Shown here piece by piece: positions 24,440-37,000 of a stretch of 64,000 nt of DNA. The number at the start of each line of letters is the position of its first letter. Position 1 is the first letter of the stretch. Origin of the DNA: Corylus avellana (lineage: Eukaryota; Streptophyta; Magnoliopsida; Fagales; Betulaceae). The position numbers and the translations under genes are program-made. Location of the stretch: positions 10,647,921-10,711,920 of the forward strand of contig NC_081543.1 in assembly GCF_901000735.1 (NCBI RefSeq), written 5' to 3'. The notes beneath the pieces are model-generated. The model did not search any database, was not told the DNA's origin, and saw only the letters and a program-made list of their open reading frames with translations.

Positions 24440-24940
24440 TTTTCAATGTGGGACTCAACACTCACAACAATCTCCCTCTCACACATTGGGCTCTGGGTTA
24501 GAGCAAAGACCCGTTTCTCCCATAGGCTATTCTGCTGAGACTCGTTGATTGAATTTGGGCTCTAATATCATTGTTGGACTTGCTTTGACCCAGGGCCAGA
24601 CGTATTCGGTGGTCTTGGGCCTCTCTCAACCCCAAAAATTAGCTCAAAATATGAGGTTTTCCTTCACATTTATAAACTGACCGCCAGACCCTTCGACAAC
24701 TAATGTTTGATAACCTCAACAATCTCACCCTCATACATCAGGCCCGAGGTCGAAGTAGAGATAACCCGTTTCTCCCGTGGACTGTCGAGTCGAGACTTAC
24801 TGGTTGAATCTGGACTCTAATATCAATGTTGGGTAGTGTTAAGCCTTTTTCAACTCAAAAGCTAACTCAAAATGTGAGGCTTTCATTTATACTTATAAAC
24901 CGACCACCAACCTCTTCCACAACCAATGTGGGATAATCTC
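24440..24940. mobile_element. LTR-like retrotransposon remnants (copy A)
   Basis: Three diverged tandem segments share CAATGTGGGA, CAACAATCTC, CCCGTTTCTCCC and CTCTAATATCA motifs, typical of a non-coding LTR/TRIM family whose ends lie at TGTTG/CAACA. The matching remnant in copy B is 56195-56610. Confidence 0.5.
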
Positions 24941-25139
24941 AATATTATGTTACTCAAATGATGCAAGTAGTTAGGTAATTTATCGATAGGAAGAAGGTCA
25001 ACCCATAATATAGTAATTGGAAGGTTAGCAAAGAATAATCTTGCTTCATCCATTAGCAAGTGGCTAGGGTTTCTGCCAGTGGGGTAGTTATCTTCATTAT
25101 TAATTAAAATATTATTAACCATATAGGATGGTGGATTGA

Positions 25140-25365
25140 CAGTTCAATGACCCAAGAAAATTTTCAAAGTGGTTAAGTATATACTAGGGCATGAGTTCAA
25201 GTCCCACAATGGAAATCTTCATGTCTGATTAGCGTAAACTACCTTAGTTCCTATTAATGCCTTGGTGGGATTGAGTCAAACTATAACTCAATCGGACTTG
25301 AGGGAGCGCCTACGGTTTTCACCGTCTATACCCCTATTTTGCGGCTCTCAACGGATAAGTATTAC
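25140..25365 (+). mobile_element. Probable tRNA-derived SINE (copy A)
   Basis: The head AAAGTGGTTAAGTATATACT is followed by a box-B-like GAGTTCAAGTCCCAC, then a conserved body ending near CGGATAAGTATTACTATA. Copy B (56785-57015) has GAGTTCGAATCCCAC, closer to a box-B consensus. Family assignment is by structure only. Confidence 0.5.
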
Positions 25366-25539
25366 TATATATAATTATGCCCAAGTAAAATAGCTACAAT
25401 TAGTCTTCTTTGCCCGTCCTTTTGCTTAGAAAAAAATAAAAATAAAACATTATTAATTACTAGCCCAAAAGAAATAAAAATACAAAACTCAAATTCAATT
25501 CAAATAAGTCTTAATCCAAATTGAAGTGGAGATGACACA

Positions 25540-26829
25540 GATTAATTATCTCTAGCTGACCAAAGTACGTTATTAAGGCAGAGTACTAGAATTAGGCCCG
25601 AATCCAATGCAAGGTGATGCTATACACCTAATTTATCTCCACTTTCATTTGACCACTCACAAGCAAAGTCTCCATTTGAAGCACTCCCAAGCCAAAAGTA
25701 GTTCATATATATATTTATTTATTTGAATGCCCAGGTGCCGGAAGCACTAAGACTCACCAAAAATTCAGTTAGAAATTTGTCAGATGTTTAAGACATGTAA
25801 TTTCCAAGCTATTTCCAATACACACCGCTAGCTCTCCAGAAATTTCAAGACTTCAATTCCCAACATTGAATTTCCACATTTTATATATAACTTTATAAAA
25901 TGTCTAGCATACATCATTTGGTTTCAAAAGTGAATTCTGATACATTTTTTGTTTATTTGGGGCATAGTTTATCTGAATTTCAAATTATTGAAAAAGAATT
26001 CATAAGAAACACTTGATTATTAATTCTCATAATTCTGAAATTCAACTGCATGACATAAATTCTCATTAACCTATACAACAAGATGTAACTAAAAGTGCAA
26101 AAATTCATTATTTTCGTGTATGTACCTATGTTTGCTTCTTAAAGTATAATGATACTCTCTTTACACTAGATTTTCATACTAGCTATATATCGACAGATAT
26201 GACATGTTTTAACTAGCTTCCAGGCCAAGTTAATCACTTTTAAAAAAATGTTACCTACTTAAAGCAAGTCACATTGGTGTGAAAATCTAGTGTGAAAACT
26301 AGCATATATTACTCTTACTTCTTATACGTGGGCAATTAAAACTAGTTAGACTAAATTGTGTTGAAGAAATATTTACTTGCTCCTACCATTTTTATTTCTA
26401 TTTTAATTCTGTGCCTTCTAGGCATTTACACACCCACATTGGAACTCATTTCTCAAACTCATTTTGTTGCAGCCTTTTGCCAATTAAATAAAGCGATTAA
26501 AACATCTACGGTTGTTGGATCTTCATAATAATACATTGGAAGGCATTATAATTGCAATGGAAAATTTGTCAATTATGGAAAGCTTGCAAGTTTTTGACAT
26601 CTCTGATAATATTATTTCAGGAGGCATTTCTTCATGCCTTGATAACTTTACATTCTGGAAGAAGAGTTCTCCAAGCCCTCCTGACTCAAACTTTCAAATG
26701 GGAGAATTGTCACGGTTTCGGTCCTTGAACTTGTCAAATAATTTCCTAACAGGCCCCATTCCGAATTCTTTTCAGATCTTGAAAAATGTCGAGCTTGGAT
26801 CTTTCCTACAACAAGTTGTATCTCATTAA
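25540..26829 (+). pseudogene. Decayed RLP gene fragment (copy A)
   Basis: The upstream part (25550-25690 and 25820-25850) matches the promoter and 5' leader of the intact RLP genes (TTTCCAAGCTATTTCCAATA). The signal-peptide exon and the 27-nt exon are missing. From 26473 a stump of the LRR exon follows: first repeat (LLDLHNNTLEGI), then a jump to a late repeat (SLQVFDISDN), then a second jump to RSLNLSNNFLTGPIPNSF. A 4-base insertion right after the acceptor also breaks the frame. No function is expected. Confidence 0.8.
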
Positions 26830-26955
26830 AAAAGAACTATTGAACATCACACATTTTTTATTAAGGTGAATTCTTAGGAGATACATTTACAGAAGTCATT
26901 CCGTTGATGCACCACACTCTATTCCAACTTGGTGTTACGAGTATGCCAACACTTA

Positions 26956-27708
26956 GAGCATCTCCAGCAGAGTGGTTAAAATGCTCATAATAGCTATATT
27001 TAGCTATTATGAGCATTTTTTTGCGTCCAGCAGATTAGCTCCAGATTAGCTAAACTACATATTTTGGTACAGTGAATAACAAAACGTAGCTATTCACTGT
27101 AGCACAATGTTCAAGTTTTTTAATGTTTTTCTCTCTCTTATCTCTCTTTCTCTCTCTCAACACTCTCGAGATAAATGGGGATCTTTCTCTTCATCATTCT
27201 CAGCATCCTCTCAGCCAAAAGACCACCACCATCAAAATCGTAACATTGAATCAAACCAAACGTGGTGCAGAGTTGAAACCCCATCTTTCAACATCGATTT
27301 TTAGGGTTTCACTTTCTAGATTCACAACGCTAACATCATTTTGGTTTAGAATTTTTTGTTGAAACTCCCATCTCTCTTTTCTGCAAAATTGTCTTCTCCA
27401 CTCGGTTGAACCTCCCTCTCTCTTCCCTGAGAAGAGAGGAGAGAGAGAGAGGCAGAGTGTTTAAGAAAACAATTAAAAAAATATATATGAATTCTTTGTT
27501 CGGCTGAAACCCCATCTCAATCTCTTCCATGAGAATTGTGGCGAAGAATCGTGAGAGAGAGAGAGTTTAAGAAAAGAATAAAAAAATTTGAAAAAATAAT
27601 ATTTTAATCAAATAGAGAATAAAATAGATAATCAGTTGGAGTGTATACAAAAAAATGAGCAGTTAAAATAGATAATTGTACTTTTTCATTAGCTACTTTA
27701 CTTAATAG
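26956..27708. mobile_element. PIF/Harbinger-like MITE or larger element, left end
   Basis: Begins GAGCATCTCCAGCAG directly after TTA at 26953-26955. The second copy of the region (58604) has no such sequence at this point, so 26956 is an insertion edge. An internal palindrome (ATGCTCATAATAGCTA and its inverse) lies at 26980-27020. The right end was not found; a hAT-like element follows at 27709. Confidence 0.55.
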
Positions 27709-29606
27709 TAGGGGTGCAAAGGCGGTTACGGTTAGCGGTTAGTGGCAATAACCGCTAACCGTAACCGCCCTAGCGGTTAGTAAATTTCACTAACCGCAAC
27801 CGCTAACCGCCTAGCGGTTAACGGTTAGCGGTTAGTGGCCGGTTAGCGGTTAGTGAAATAGATAACCGCCCGCTAACCGCTTTTTTAAAATTGGGCTTTT
27901 TTTTGGGCTTTTTGGGCTTATTTTTTTGGGCTTTTTTTACCCTCATTTTTTTTTCTTGTATTTTTAATATCTTCTTGGGCCCAATTGCTATAAATATTTG
28001 AATTGTCATTGGATCATATGATTAAGTGTTGATCTTATAAACTTACAAACAAACAAAAATACTTCAATTGTAGTTATAAGTAACACATTGTTTAATCCAA
28101 TGTCAATTACTTAATTTGATATTATATGAATCACATTGTCATTGTCATTGTACATGAATAATTGATTAAGTATTGGAATTGTAATTGGATCATACAGTTA
28201 AATATTTATCTTATACATTTATATTATTCAATATGCATATATATATATATATAATTCAAAATTGTTCAAAATTGTTAATTTTCTTTTTTTTTTTTCTTTC
28301 AAAAAATGGTTAAATTTCTTTTTCTAAAAAATGTTCAAAAAATACATTAATACTTCAATTGTGATTATAAGTAACACATTGTTGAATCTAATGTCAATTA
28401 CTTAATTTGATATTATATAATCATATAATCTCATTAAATTATATCATATGATTCATATGATTAATTATTTAAATTCTTATCATATTTACTTATAATCTTT
28501 TTTCTTTGAATTGAACTTAATATCTAATGGTAAATGACAATGTTCAAACTCCTAAATCCTAAATTCCTAAAGTATCTAATAATGCTTTAATTAAATTGTA
28601 GACTTGTAGTTATAAGTAACATATTGTTTAATTCAATTGAATCAATTGTGATTATCATTGTACATGAATCATATGATTAACTTGTAGACTTATGACTTAT
28701 GAGTTATGTCATATTATATATGTATTATTTATTATTATATAATCATATGATTTAATGATCAAGTCATCATGTGATATAATCATATCAATTATAGTGATAA
28801 TATATAAATTACTAAAATTATAATGATAATACATTAATACTTAAATTATGTTTATAAGTAACATATTGGTCATTGTTTAATCCAATGTCAATTACTTAAT
28901 TTGATATTATACGAATCATATCATCATTGTATATTAATAATATGATTCACTTGAAGTCTTGAATAAAGTATTTGAATTGTCATTGAATCATATGATTAAC
29001 TATTGATATTATACATATACATATGTAGACTTATATAGACTTATAGGTTTATAACATACATTGGAAATAAGTCTCTAGATATTTAATTGTTGTATTAGTA
29101 TGAATTAGTATACTTATGAGTTATGTCATATTATATATGTATAATTTGTTATTATATAATCAAATGATTTAATAATCAATCTCATGTGATATAATCATAT
29201 AAATTATAGTGATAATATATTAATACTCAAATTGTGATTTAATTATTTTAAAAAAAAAATTGTGATTTAATGATCAAGTGATTATATGATATAATCATAT
29301 AAATTATAGTGATAATATATTAATACTCAAATTGTGATTTAATTATTTTTAAAAAAAATTGTGATTTAATGATCAAGTGATTATGTTATATGTATAATTA
29401 TAAAAATATATTATATAAAAAGGCGGTTAGCGGTTAGCGGTTACGGTTAGTAGACCCAATAACCGCTAACCGCTAACCGCTAGGCGGTTATGGCGGTTAG
29501 GCGGTTAGCGGTTAATGCGGTTAAACGGTTAGGCGGTTAGGCGGTTGGCGGTTATAGCGGTTAGCGGTTAGCGGGCGGTTAAAAACCGCCCGCCTTTGCA
29601 CCCCTA
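27709..29606. mobile_element. Non-autonomous hAT-like transposon with GCGGTTA subterminal arrays
   Basis: A perfect 17-bp terminal inverted repeat TAGGGGTGCAAAGGCGG lies at 27709-27725 and inverted at 29590-29606. Both ends carry dense direct and inverted copies of GCGGTTA/TAACCGC (27721-27885 and 29420-29590). The interior is very AT-rich, without coding capacity, and holds a tandem duplication of about 115 bp near 29219-29400. Counting from the GGGG, the flanks TAATAGTA and TAATTTTA could be a decayed 8-bp target duplication as in hAT elements. Confidence 0.72.
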
Positions 29607-30218
29607 ATTTTAAGTGTTCTTGGGGCGGCTAGGATTCTCTTTTTCTTATTTTCTTTTACATACCTGTTCTTGGATTTCGTTTTAACTTTCATTTATCATG
29701 GGTATTACGGAATAAATATATCCTGAAAAACACATGCTTTCAGAAAAAAAATAAGAACTTTTGAAAAAAAAAAATGGAGTTTTATAAATGATAGAAACAT
29801 TTGAAGAAAATAAATTAAATCAATTTAATCAATGATGAGAATAAATGTATTGATTTTTTTTTTTTTTTTTAATCCCATTACATGAGGATTTCATCGATTA
29901 AAACATTAGCTATATTAGTTGCACTCGAAAGGCATCAGCTTCAAGCTGCATCAGATCCGCCTGATAGCCAAATTCCCCAACAAAATTCTATTTAAATTAA
30001 TTCAGCCATGAGAGATAACCTTCAATAACGAAATATTCGTGCCGCGGAAAAATAACCCTCACAATCTTATTATTCATCATCACCATGCTCCAAATTTTCC
30101 GCAAACTTATTCATACTTTTGACCGCTAATGAAGCCGGGCGTGGTCCACATGTGCTCTCGCGAGTGGATCTTTACAACCCATGCTGAAAAAAAAAAAAAA
30201 AAAAAAAATCATAGTTCT
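29607..30218. other. Spacer between two transposons
   Basis: AT-rich, with several poly-A/T runs and no ORF of note. It has no counterpart in copy B, so it is probably part of older nested insertions. Confidence 0.4.
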
Positions 30219-30975
30219 CACTACAAGAAATTAGGTCTTTAGGGGCGACTCAAAGTCGACCCTAAAAGTCCTAAAGTGGACGCTGTTGCCAACAGCGTCG
30301 ACTTTTGGACCCTAAAAGTGTCGATGCTAATAGTCCGACCCTAATGCTCATACGTGTGATCATCAGCGTCCACTTCAAGTCGACCCTAATGATAACTTTT
30401 AGCGTCCACTTTATCGACCCTAAAAGTCACATTTTTTGACCCTAAAAGTGATGTAAAAAAAAGTCATAGTCGACGCTAATGGTTAACCATTAGCGTCGAC
30501 TTAAATTGGACGCTAATAGTTAACCATTAGCGTCCACAAAGTGGACCCTAATGGTCCTAAAAAAAATTTAAAAAAAATTAACTATCAGCGTCCAAATAAA
30601 AGTGGACGCTGATTAGTTAACCATTAGCGTCCACAAAGTGGACGCTAATGGTCCTAAAAAAATTAAAATAAAAAACTATCTATCAGCGTCGGCTTAGGGT
30701 CGACCCTATTGATAACTTTTAGCGTCCACTTTATGGACCCTAAAAGTCACAATTTTTTGACCCTAAAGGTAATGTAAACGGAACCCATAGTCGACGCTAA
30801 TGGTTAACCATTAGCGTCGACTTAAAGTGGACGCTAATAGTTAACCATTAGCGTCCACAAAGTGGACCCTAATTGTCCTAAAAAATTTTAAAAAAAAATA
30901 ATCTGCGATCGATCGCACAATGTGTACGATCGATCGCAGTACCAGAAGGTGTTCGAGATTTTGCGATCGATCGCA
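30219..30975. mobile_element. CACTA (En/Spm) transposon end with subterminal repeats, cut by gap
   Basis: Starts with the diagnostic CACTACAAGAAA terminus at 30219. It is followed by dozens of short direct and inverted motifs (GTGGACGCTAAT, GTCGACCCTAA, ATTAGCGTCCAC). A block of about 180 bp starting at 30379 recurs from 30702. Three copies of a GATCGATCGCA palindrome lie at 30902-30975. The other end is lost in the gap. Confidence 0.85.
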
Positions 30976-31075
30976 NNNNNNNNNNNNNNNNNNNNNNNNN
31001 NNNNNNNNNNNNNNNNNNNNNNNNNNNNNNNNNNNNNNNNNNNNNNNNNNNNNNNNNNNNNNNNNNNNNNNNNNN
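30976..31075. other. Assembly gap (100 N)
   Basis: Fixed-size run of 100 N. To its right, sequence restarts inside the ALKBH8 intron 5 copy (equivalent of about 18868), in opposite orientation to copy A. Confidence 0.99.
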
Positions 31076-31235
31076 GTTGTAAGATAAAAATGTGGTATAT
31101 AGCATTACTCTTAACATATTGACATTACGGCAAAGAGAATAAAAATTCTCGCTCTCTCTTTGTGTGTGTGCAAGTATGCTTTAGCATTGTTATTTTCATT
31201 CCTAAAGGCATATGTCAATGATTCTTGTTTTACAG

Positions 31236-31301
31236 ATTGATTTAGTGAACGACAGCATTGTCAGAAGGGCTCCAAGGAGGGTGTCTTTCACTTTTCGTAA
31301 G
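31236..31301 (+). pseudogene. ALKBH8 copy B, exon 6 only (2OG-binding segment)
   Basis: 66 bases with intact acceptor and donor encode [20 protein letters not shown] plus RK, matching exon 6 of copy A with two replacements. Surrounding intron sequence matches copy A inverted (31076-33965 against 18868-15877). Exon 5 is missing in the gap and exon 7 is not found before the next gene starts at 34054. The 5' exons of the same copy lie at 52502-55135. Confidence 0.85.
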
Positions 31302-31899
31302 GTGGTTAGGAGTTTAGTTTTGAATTTGTCGACTGCCAGATGCATTGACCTTCACATTCTAGCAGTAATAAATTCTATATTTGGATGCATTGCTGTATGT
31401 ACTCAATAGTATGGATCAATTAAGTTGGTTGCTCATGGTACACATTCAGAGAAGTCAGTACCTGCACTTTCTCCTGTCCACTTTAGATTTCAATTGTGTG
31501 ATTATCTATGCCATCTTTGTTGACTGCCTGAGAATGATATGACAGATGACCTAAATAACTACTTATATGGTGTCATAGCAGAATATATAGATTGTGTATC
31601 TTCTTCAACCATATAGTTCTATATGCTCTTACATTTTTTAGGGAAAAATAAAAAACAGTTTGGGAAACATTTCAAATGCAATAGAAGTGCTGTAAAAGTT
31701 TTTTTTTTTTTTTTTGGTAAAAGTGAGTCCTGTTTAATTGCATCGACAATTAACATAAACATTGCTCACCAATGAATATAGATGTGTTTAGAATAAGATA
31801 CCATGCCATGGTAATCACCCTTAAAATTATTTGAGATATAGAATATTATTGAATTTCAGATGGAAAGTGTGGCCTATGGCCCAGTCGTGCAACTTATTG

Positions 31900-33830
31900 T
31901 AAAATCTAGTGACTTATTGAATTACAAATGCTTATGTTTGGTCAATGCTATTAGTTTACCGAAGACGTGCATAGTTACTTGGATTTAGTTCTAGTTGTTA
32001 ATGAATGTTTGGGTAGTCGGATTAGATCTAGGTAAATTGGACTTGGAGAAGGTGTATGATGATGTTCATTGGGAGTTATTGTTATATTTGATAAAGAGGT
32101 GTGGATTTGGGGAGAAATGGAGGGATTGGGAAGCACATTGCATTTCTGCATTGCAGTTTTCCTTTCTTATCAATGGTTCACAATCTGAATTATTTTGTCG
32201 TACTCATGGAATGAGACAGGGGGACATGTCATTGCCATTGTTGTTTGTAGCTATCATGGAGGTGCAAAGGGATGATGACCCCGACAAAGGATAGGGGACT
32301 TTTGTCTGGTTTTTCTGTGAGGTCGAGGAATAATGAATAGATATTAGTGTCCCACCTATTGTTTGTGGATGATACGTTGTGTTTTTAGGCAATTTTTTGA
32401 ACAAATCCAACATTTGTGATGTCTTTTCTTATTTTTTGAAGCTGTATCGAGATTGAAGATTAATTTGGTGAAATTAGAGATAGCTCTTGTTGTGATATGG
32501 GAGATGTAGAAGGTCTGGCTTGTATTCTTGGTTGTAGACTATCGTCTTTGCCGATGAAGTACTTGAGTTTGCCATTGGGTTTGATAAATAAAATAATCAA
32601 AAAAGAAAAGACAAAAAAGCACTCTTTTCAATTTGCCTACTTATTAACTTGTCTCTTTAACCTATTCCAATGAGTGTGGCTAATAGGCTTAAAAAAATTC
32701 AAAGAGACTTTTTATGGGGTGGAATTGATTATGAGTTTAAGTTCCATTTAGTGAACTAGTCAAAAATTTGTACTTCAATGAAACTAGGTTGGTTGGGGGT
32801 TAGAAACCTAATTTAGTTTAATAGAGCCCTATTGAGTAAATGGTTATAACATTATGCTATGAAGAAAGAGGCTTTGTGAATATTGGTGATAGAAACTAAA
32901 TATGACAAAATAAGGGGATGTTGATGTTCTAAGGAGGTAATAGGGCCATTTGGAGTGGGCGTGTGGAAATATATAAGGAGAGAGTGGGAAACTTTTTCAA
33001 AATTTGTCAGATTTAAGGTGGGTGATGGGTCATAGATCAGTTTTTGGCATAATGTGTGATGTTGTATTCTCTCAAAATAAGGCAAGGATATGTGGATAGA
33101 ATATGTTGGATCCCTTCCAAGAGGCACAAGTTTGAAGTGAAGTCGTATTATCATGTGTTAATCATATCTACGAGTTTCCTGTTTTCTTGGAAGAATATTT
33201 GGAAAGTTAAAGCTCTTTCGAGAGTGGTGTTCTTTGTGTGGATGGTAGCATTAGGAAAAATATTGGCATCGGATAACCTATGGAAGCGGAACATCATTGT
33301 AGTAGATTGGTATTGTATGTACAAGAAGGGTGGGAAATCTATCGATCAACTTCTTCATTGTGAAGTAGCTAGGGATTTATGAAGCTCGCTATTTAATTTC
33401 TTTGGTGTGGATTGGGTTATGCCTAGAAGGGTGAGAGAGTTATTAATGAGTTGGGGAGGGTAGGTGGGGGTGTTGTAACATTTTGGAAGTTTGGAGGTCA
33501 ACTCCTTTATGTTTAATATGGTGTATTTGGAGAGAGCAGAATGCACAAAGCTTTGAAGATAGAGAAACTTCAGCGATAGGGCTGAAAAAATTATATTCAA
33601 CTCCTTTTACACATCGATAGCAATGCATAATAGCTTGCTTTTTTCTAGCTTTTTGAACCTTTGTTCTTCCTTTTCTACTAAATAGAGGATTGCATCCCCT
33701 CTGCCATTTTCAATAAGATTAAATTACTCATACTTTTTATTTTTATGGTCTCTTTAAAACAAAAAAGTTTCAAGTAATTGGGATTTTTTATATATTCTGG
33801 CCACTTTTTTTTTTTTGGTAAAAAAAAAAA
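31900..33830 (+). mobile_element. Dead L1-type LINE (copy B)
   Basis: Opposite-orientation copy of the LINE at 16070-17960, with RT ([18 protein letters not shown]), a FVDDT box near 32370 and zf-RVT ([19 protein letters not shown]). It ends in a poly-A run near 33830. The frames are broken at several points. Confidence 0.85.
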
Positions 33831-34053
33831 AATGTTTTGTGTAACTTCCTTGCTAAAACAGGAGCAAACATCTCTGTATATTATAACATGCCACATAATT
33901 CAATTTAGCTTTGTGTTTTGTTTAGTCTTAAGACTGTTCTATGGATCTCTACTGAGACTTTTGTTTGCCAAATCATGTTCTAAAAGTTAAGTGTTATTTT
34001 TCCAATCCAAAAGACAGACAAAGACAAAAAGGTGTTAAAAAATAAGAGCTAAG

Positions 34054-37000
34054 ATGATGGGGATGAGGAGAAGGCTTGCTTGCTGCACCCGAGACAGAGA
34101 GATTAGCATCGACTTTGATGAGCAAGAGAGTAAGGCATCTCTCATTTTTTTCCTACTCACTTGGCCCCCTCTCTTCCTCACTGTTATAATTTCTTGGTAA
34201 TGTTAAAACAAGAAGAAATAGTTCATTAGTGTTAACAAATATTAATTAAATTGAATCTTCCGTGATTTATGCTTCTTAGTCTCACGTGAGTCATAGCTGA
34301 TAAACTAATTTAGCAGTCTTATCTTGACCATCCGGTGCTTTTAGTTGGATAACGAACCTACCACATGGGGTGACTGTTGGAAAAGAAATATAAATACAGG
34401 GGCTTTAGACTTTGTCAGATGGGTGGTGGTGCTGCTCAAATATAAAAGTTGAAATATCATTTCCCATTTCAATTTGTTTGTTCTTTTGAATAAAGAACGA
34501 AGATGGATTTGGTGAATTGAAGGGCTGAGTTTGAGGCTCATAAAAGTGGGGATTGGGAGATGTGTAAGAGAGCCCATCAATCCTTCTTAGCGTGACAGCC
34601 ATGGCCCCATGACTGCCATGCATCTATGGTGCCTCTGTTCAATTTCTGAACAGAATATTAATGGTGGTGTACCATTACAATAGATTTCAAAAATTTTCCT
34701 GAAAATCATCTTCGAGTTAAAACACCAAAACATTCAACATAAAAGGCCTAGTCTCCCAAGCTACTTAAAATTTAATTTTAACATATTTTGAAATTTAGTA
34801 TGACAACCAAAAGATTTTTCAATCTTATGTGTAAAACACCAGAAATTTTAAATTTGGTCTTTAAAAACCCATTTTATGTTTTTTTCTTTTTTTTGACATG
34901 CCAATAACATTGGGTAAAAAATTAAGCGATAAAGACACAATTTTAAAATGTAAACCAAAATAGAAAAGTATGCAGTTTTGGAAATTGTGGATTTATAAGG
35001 TATCTAATCCTTCAAGGTCTTTTTCTTTTTTTACCTGAGCCTAATTCTTTATGGTCTATTTTTTTTAACAAGTAATCCTTTGTGATCTATTTTGTATGGA
35101 ATAATACTACTCATTACATTTATTTATTACACTTATTTTATATTGATGGACATAATGTGCTTTAGGTGATTTTTTATGCTAATCATTTAAAAAAATTACT
35201 TAAAATTTGTCACATCAAACAATATAAAATGAATGTGATAAATAAATATGAAGAGTAGCATTACTCTTTTGAATGTGGCTATGTGCAACCCATTAGATGG
35301 GGTTATTCTATTCCATAATTTGACCATATTGACTAAAACAGTAAATCATATGAGATGATGACACATCATTTAATAACTAAATTTTAATTTTTGAATTTTT
35401 TTTTGAAAACCTAGCTCTCCTGTAAATGTAATGTTCTGCTTCAACACAAATTCTAAGCCCTTTTTAACTCCATCCGCCACATGTGATTGTGATTGATTTT
35501 TCAAAAGTGTATGGGACAGAGTCCGCAGAAATTGCGTAGCTCGCACAATTTATTTTGATTGACATTTGTGGGCCCTTATTCCCCACTAAATGAGACATTG
35601 AAGTAACTGGGTGGGGACACAAAGTCAGTGTTTAATTCAACTTCTTGTTTTTTTTTTTCTTCTTGGAAAGTTAATTTAACTTATTATTTTATCAGCTCCA
35701 CTGTGTGGATTCCCTCCTAAGGTTCATTCCTTTCCATTTAGTGTCGTTCCTATGTCTATGTGTTGTGACTTGTTGTCTTGTGCTTTTCTATATTTGTAAT
35801 GGAAGTGCAACCACGTTCTAAAGATGAAGCTTCAAGACCTTTTTCTGTAGTTTCTTGGAAAGTTCCTTCTTGCTCTGGTCCAATCTGCATGGCCATGGAA
35901 GCATATGCTTTCTATTCACCTCTTTATTCTAATTAAATTGTCGTGTGCTTCTACCAAAATAGAGAGAAAAAAGAAAAAAAGAAAGGAAACCAAAGGTTTT
36001 TTTTTTGCGAAAACATCCTTAATTTTGGAGCTATTATCCAGGTCGCAAACTTTCGATCCTCTCGACATGTATTAAAAAAAAAAAAATTTTGGTCCAAATA
36101 TTTGGGATTATTAACACATAATCCAGGTGTTTCTAGATGGAAGTCGATGGTTTTATAGTTCGATGCCTTATTGTAAAAATGAGGAAAAGGAAAACTAACT
36201 TAGATATTATTGGAATTGAGATTATCACTTCATAATCGTTGTTGAACCAACAGCTATCATCTGAAATGATGTAATTATGAACTATGTGTCCTTATATATG
36301 TCATGTACTTTATTTTGAGTGATAACCTACGTCACATTCTGGTATGAACCTTGTTGGACTGTTGCAGCAATATCTGTAATGGTTTATAGACAGTATTTAT
36401 TAAACAATTATATATTTTATCCTCTTTCTTGTTCAAAACATGAATTTTTATTAACAATTTTTTCCTCCAAATATGCAGATGTGCCTTGAGATAATGAGAG
36501 CATAAACATGTAAATAAAAGGCAGCATTGTGTTTTAAGATGTAAACTTCTTTTGAGGGCCTGTGACTATTAAATATGCTATGATGACTAAGAGAGAGCCA
36601 AAACAGTGAAAGAGGCAGACGATGAGAAAATTTAATCAATTTTGGAATAAATAGCCAGACCAGACGCAAATAATTTACTTTGTGATGCCAACCAATGCTT
36701 ACTGATAGAATCTTCAGCAAAAAGTCTCTAGAAGAATTAAAATTTTTATATTCAAGTGTTTTTATTGCCATGTTTGTAGTTTAGCATTTTATTTTTTTTA
36801 CTCTTTATCATTTTTTATTTTTTTGGAGTATGCCTTGTTTAGTTGCAAGCGCATCATTTATATGTTGAGAACCAATGAGCATTTGTATGTCCTGTTCCAA
36901 AGCTGTCAACCGTGTTATATTAAATTTGTTCTTTATGTTTTTGGTCTTTATTGTTTGGTAAACTAAAACAACTTCTTCACCTTCCATATGAGCTCTGACA

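Noticed and set aside
27107..27362. Overlapping Ser-rich ORFs after the GAGCATCTCCA end
   Set aside because: CT-rich simple sequence inside a transposon; no homology recognised.
27721..29590. GCGGTTA arrays as telomere-like repeat or CRISPR-like array
   Set aside because: The plant telomere unit is TTTAGGG; these arrays sit at the ends of an element with perfect TIRs.
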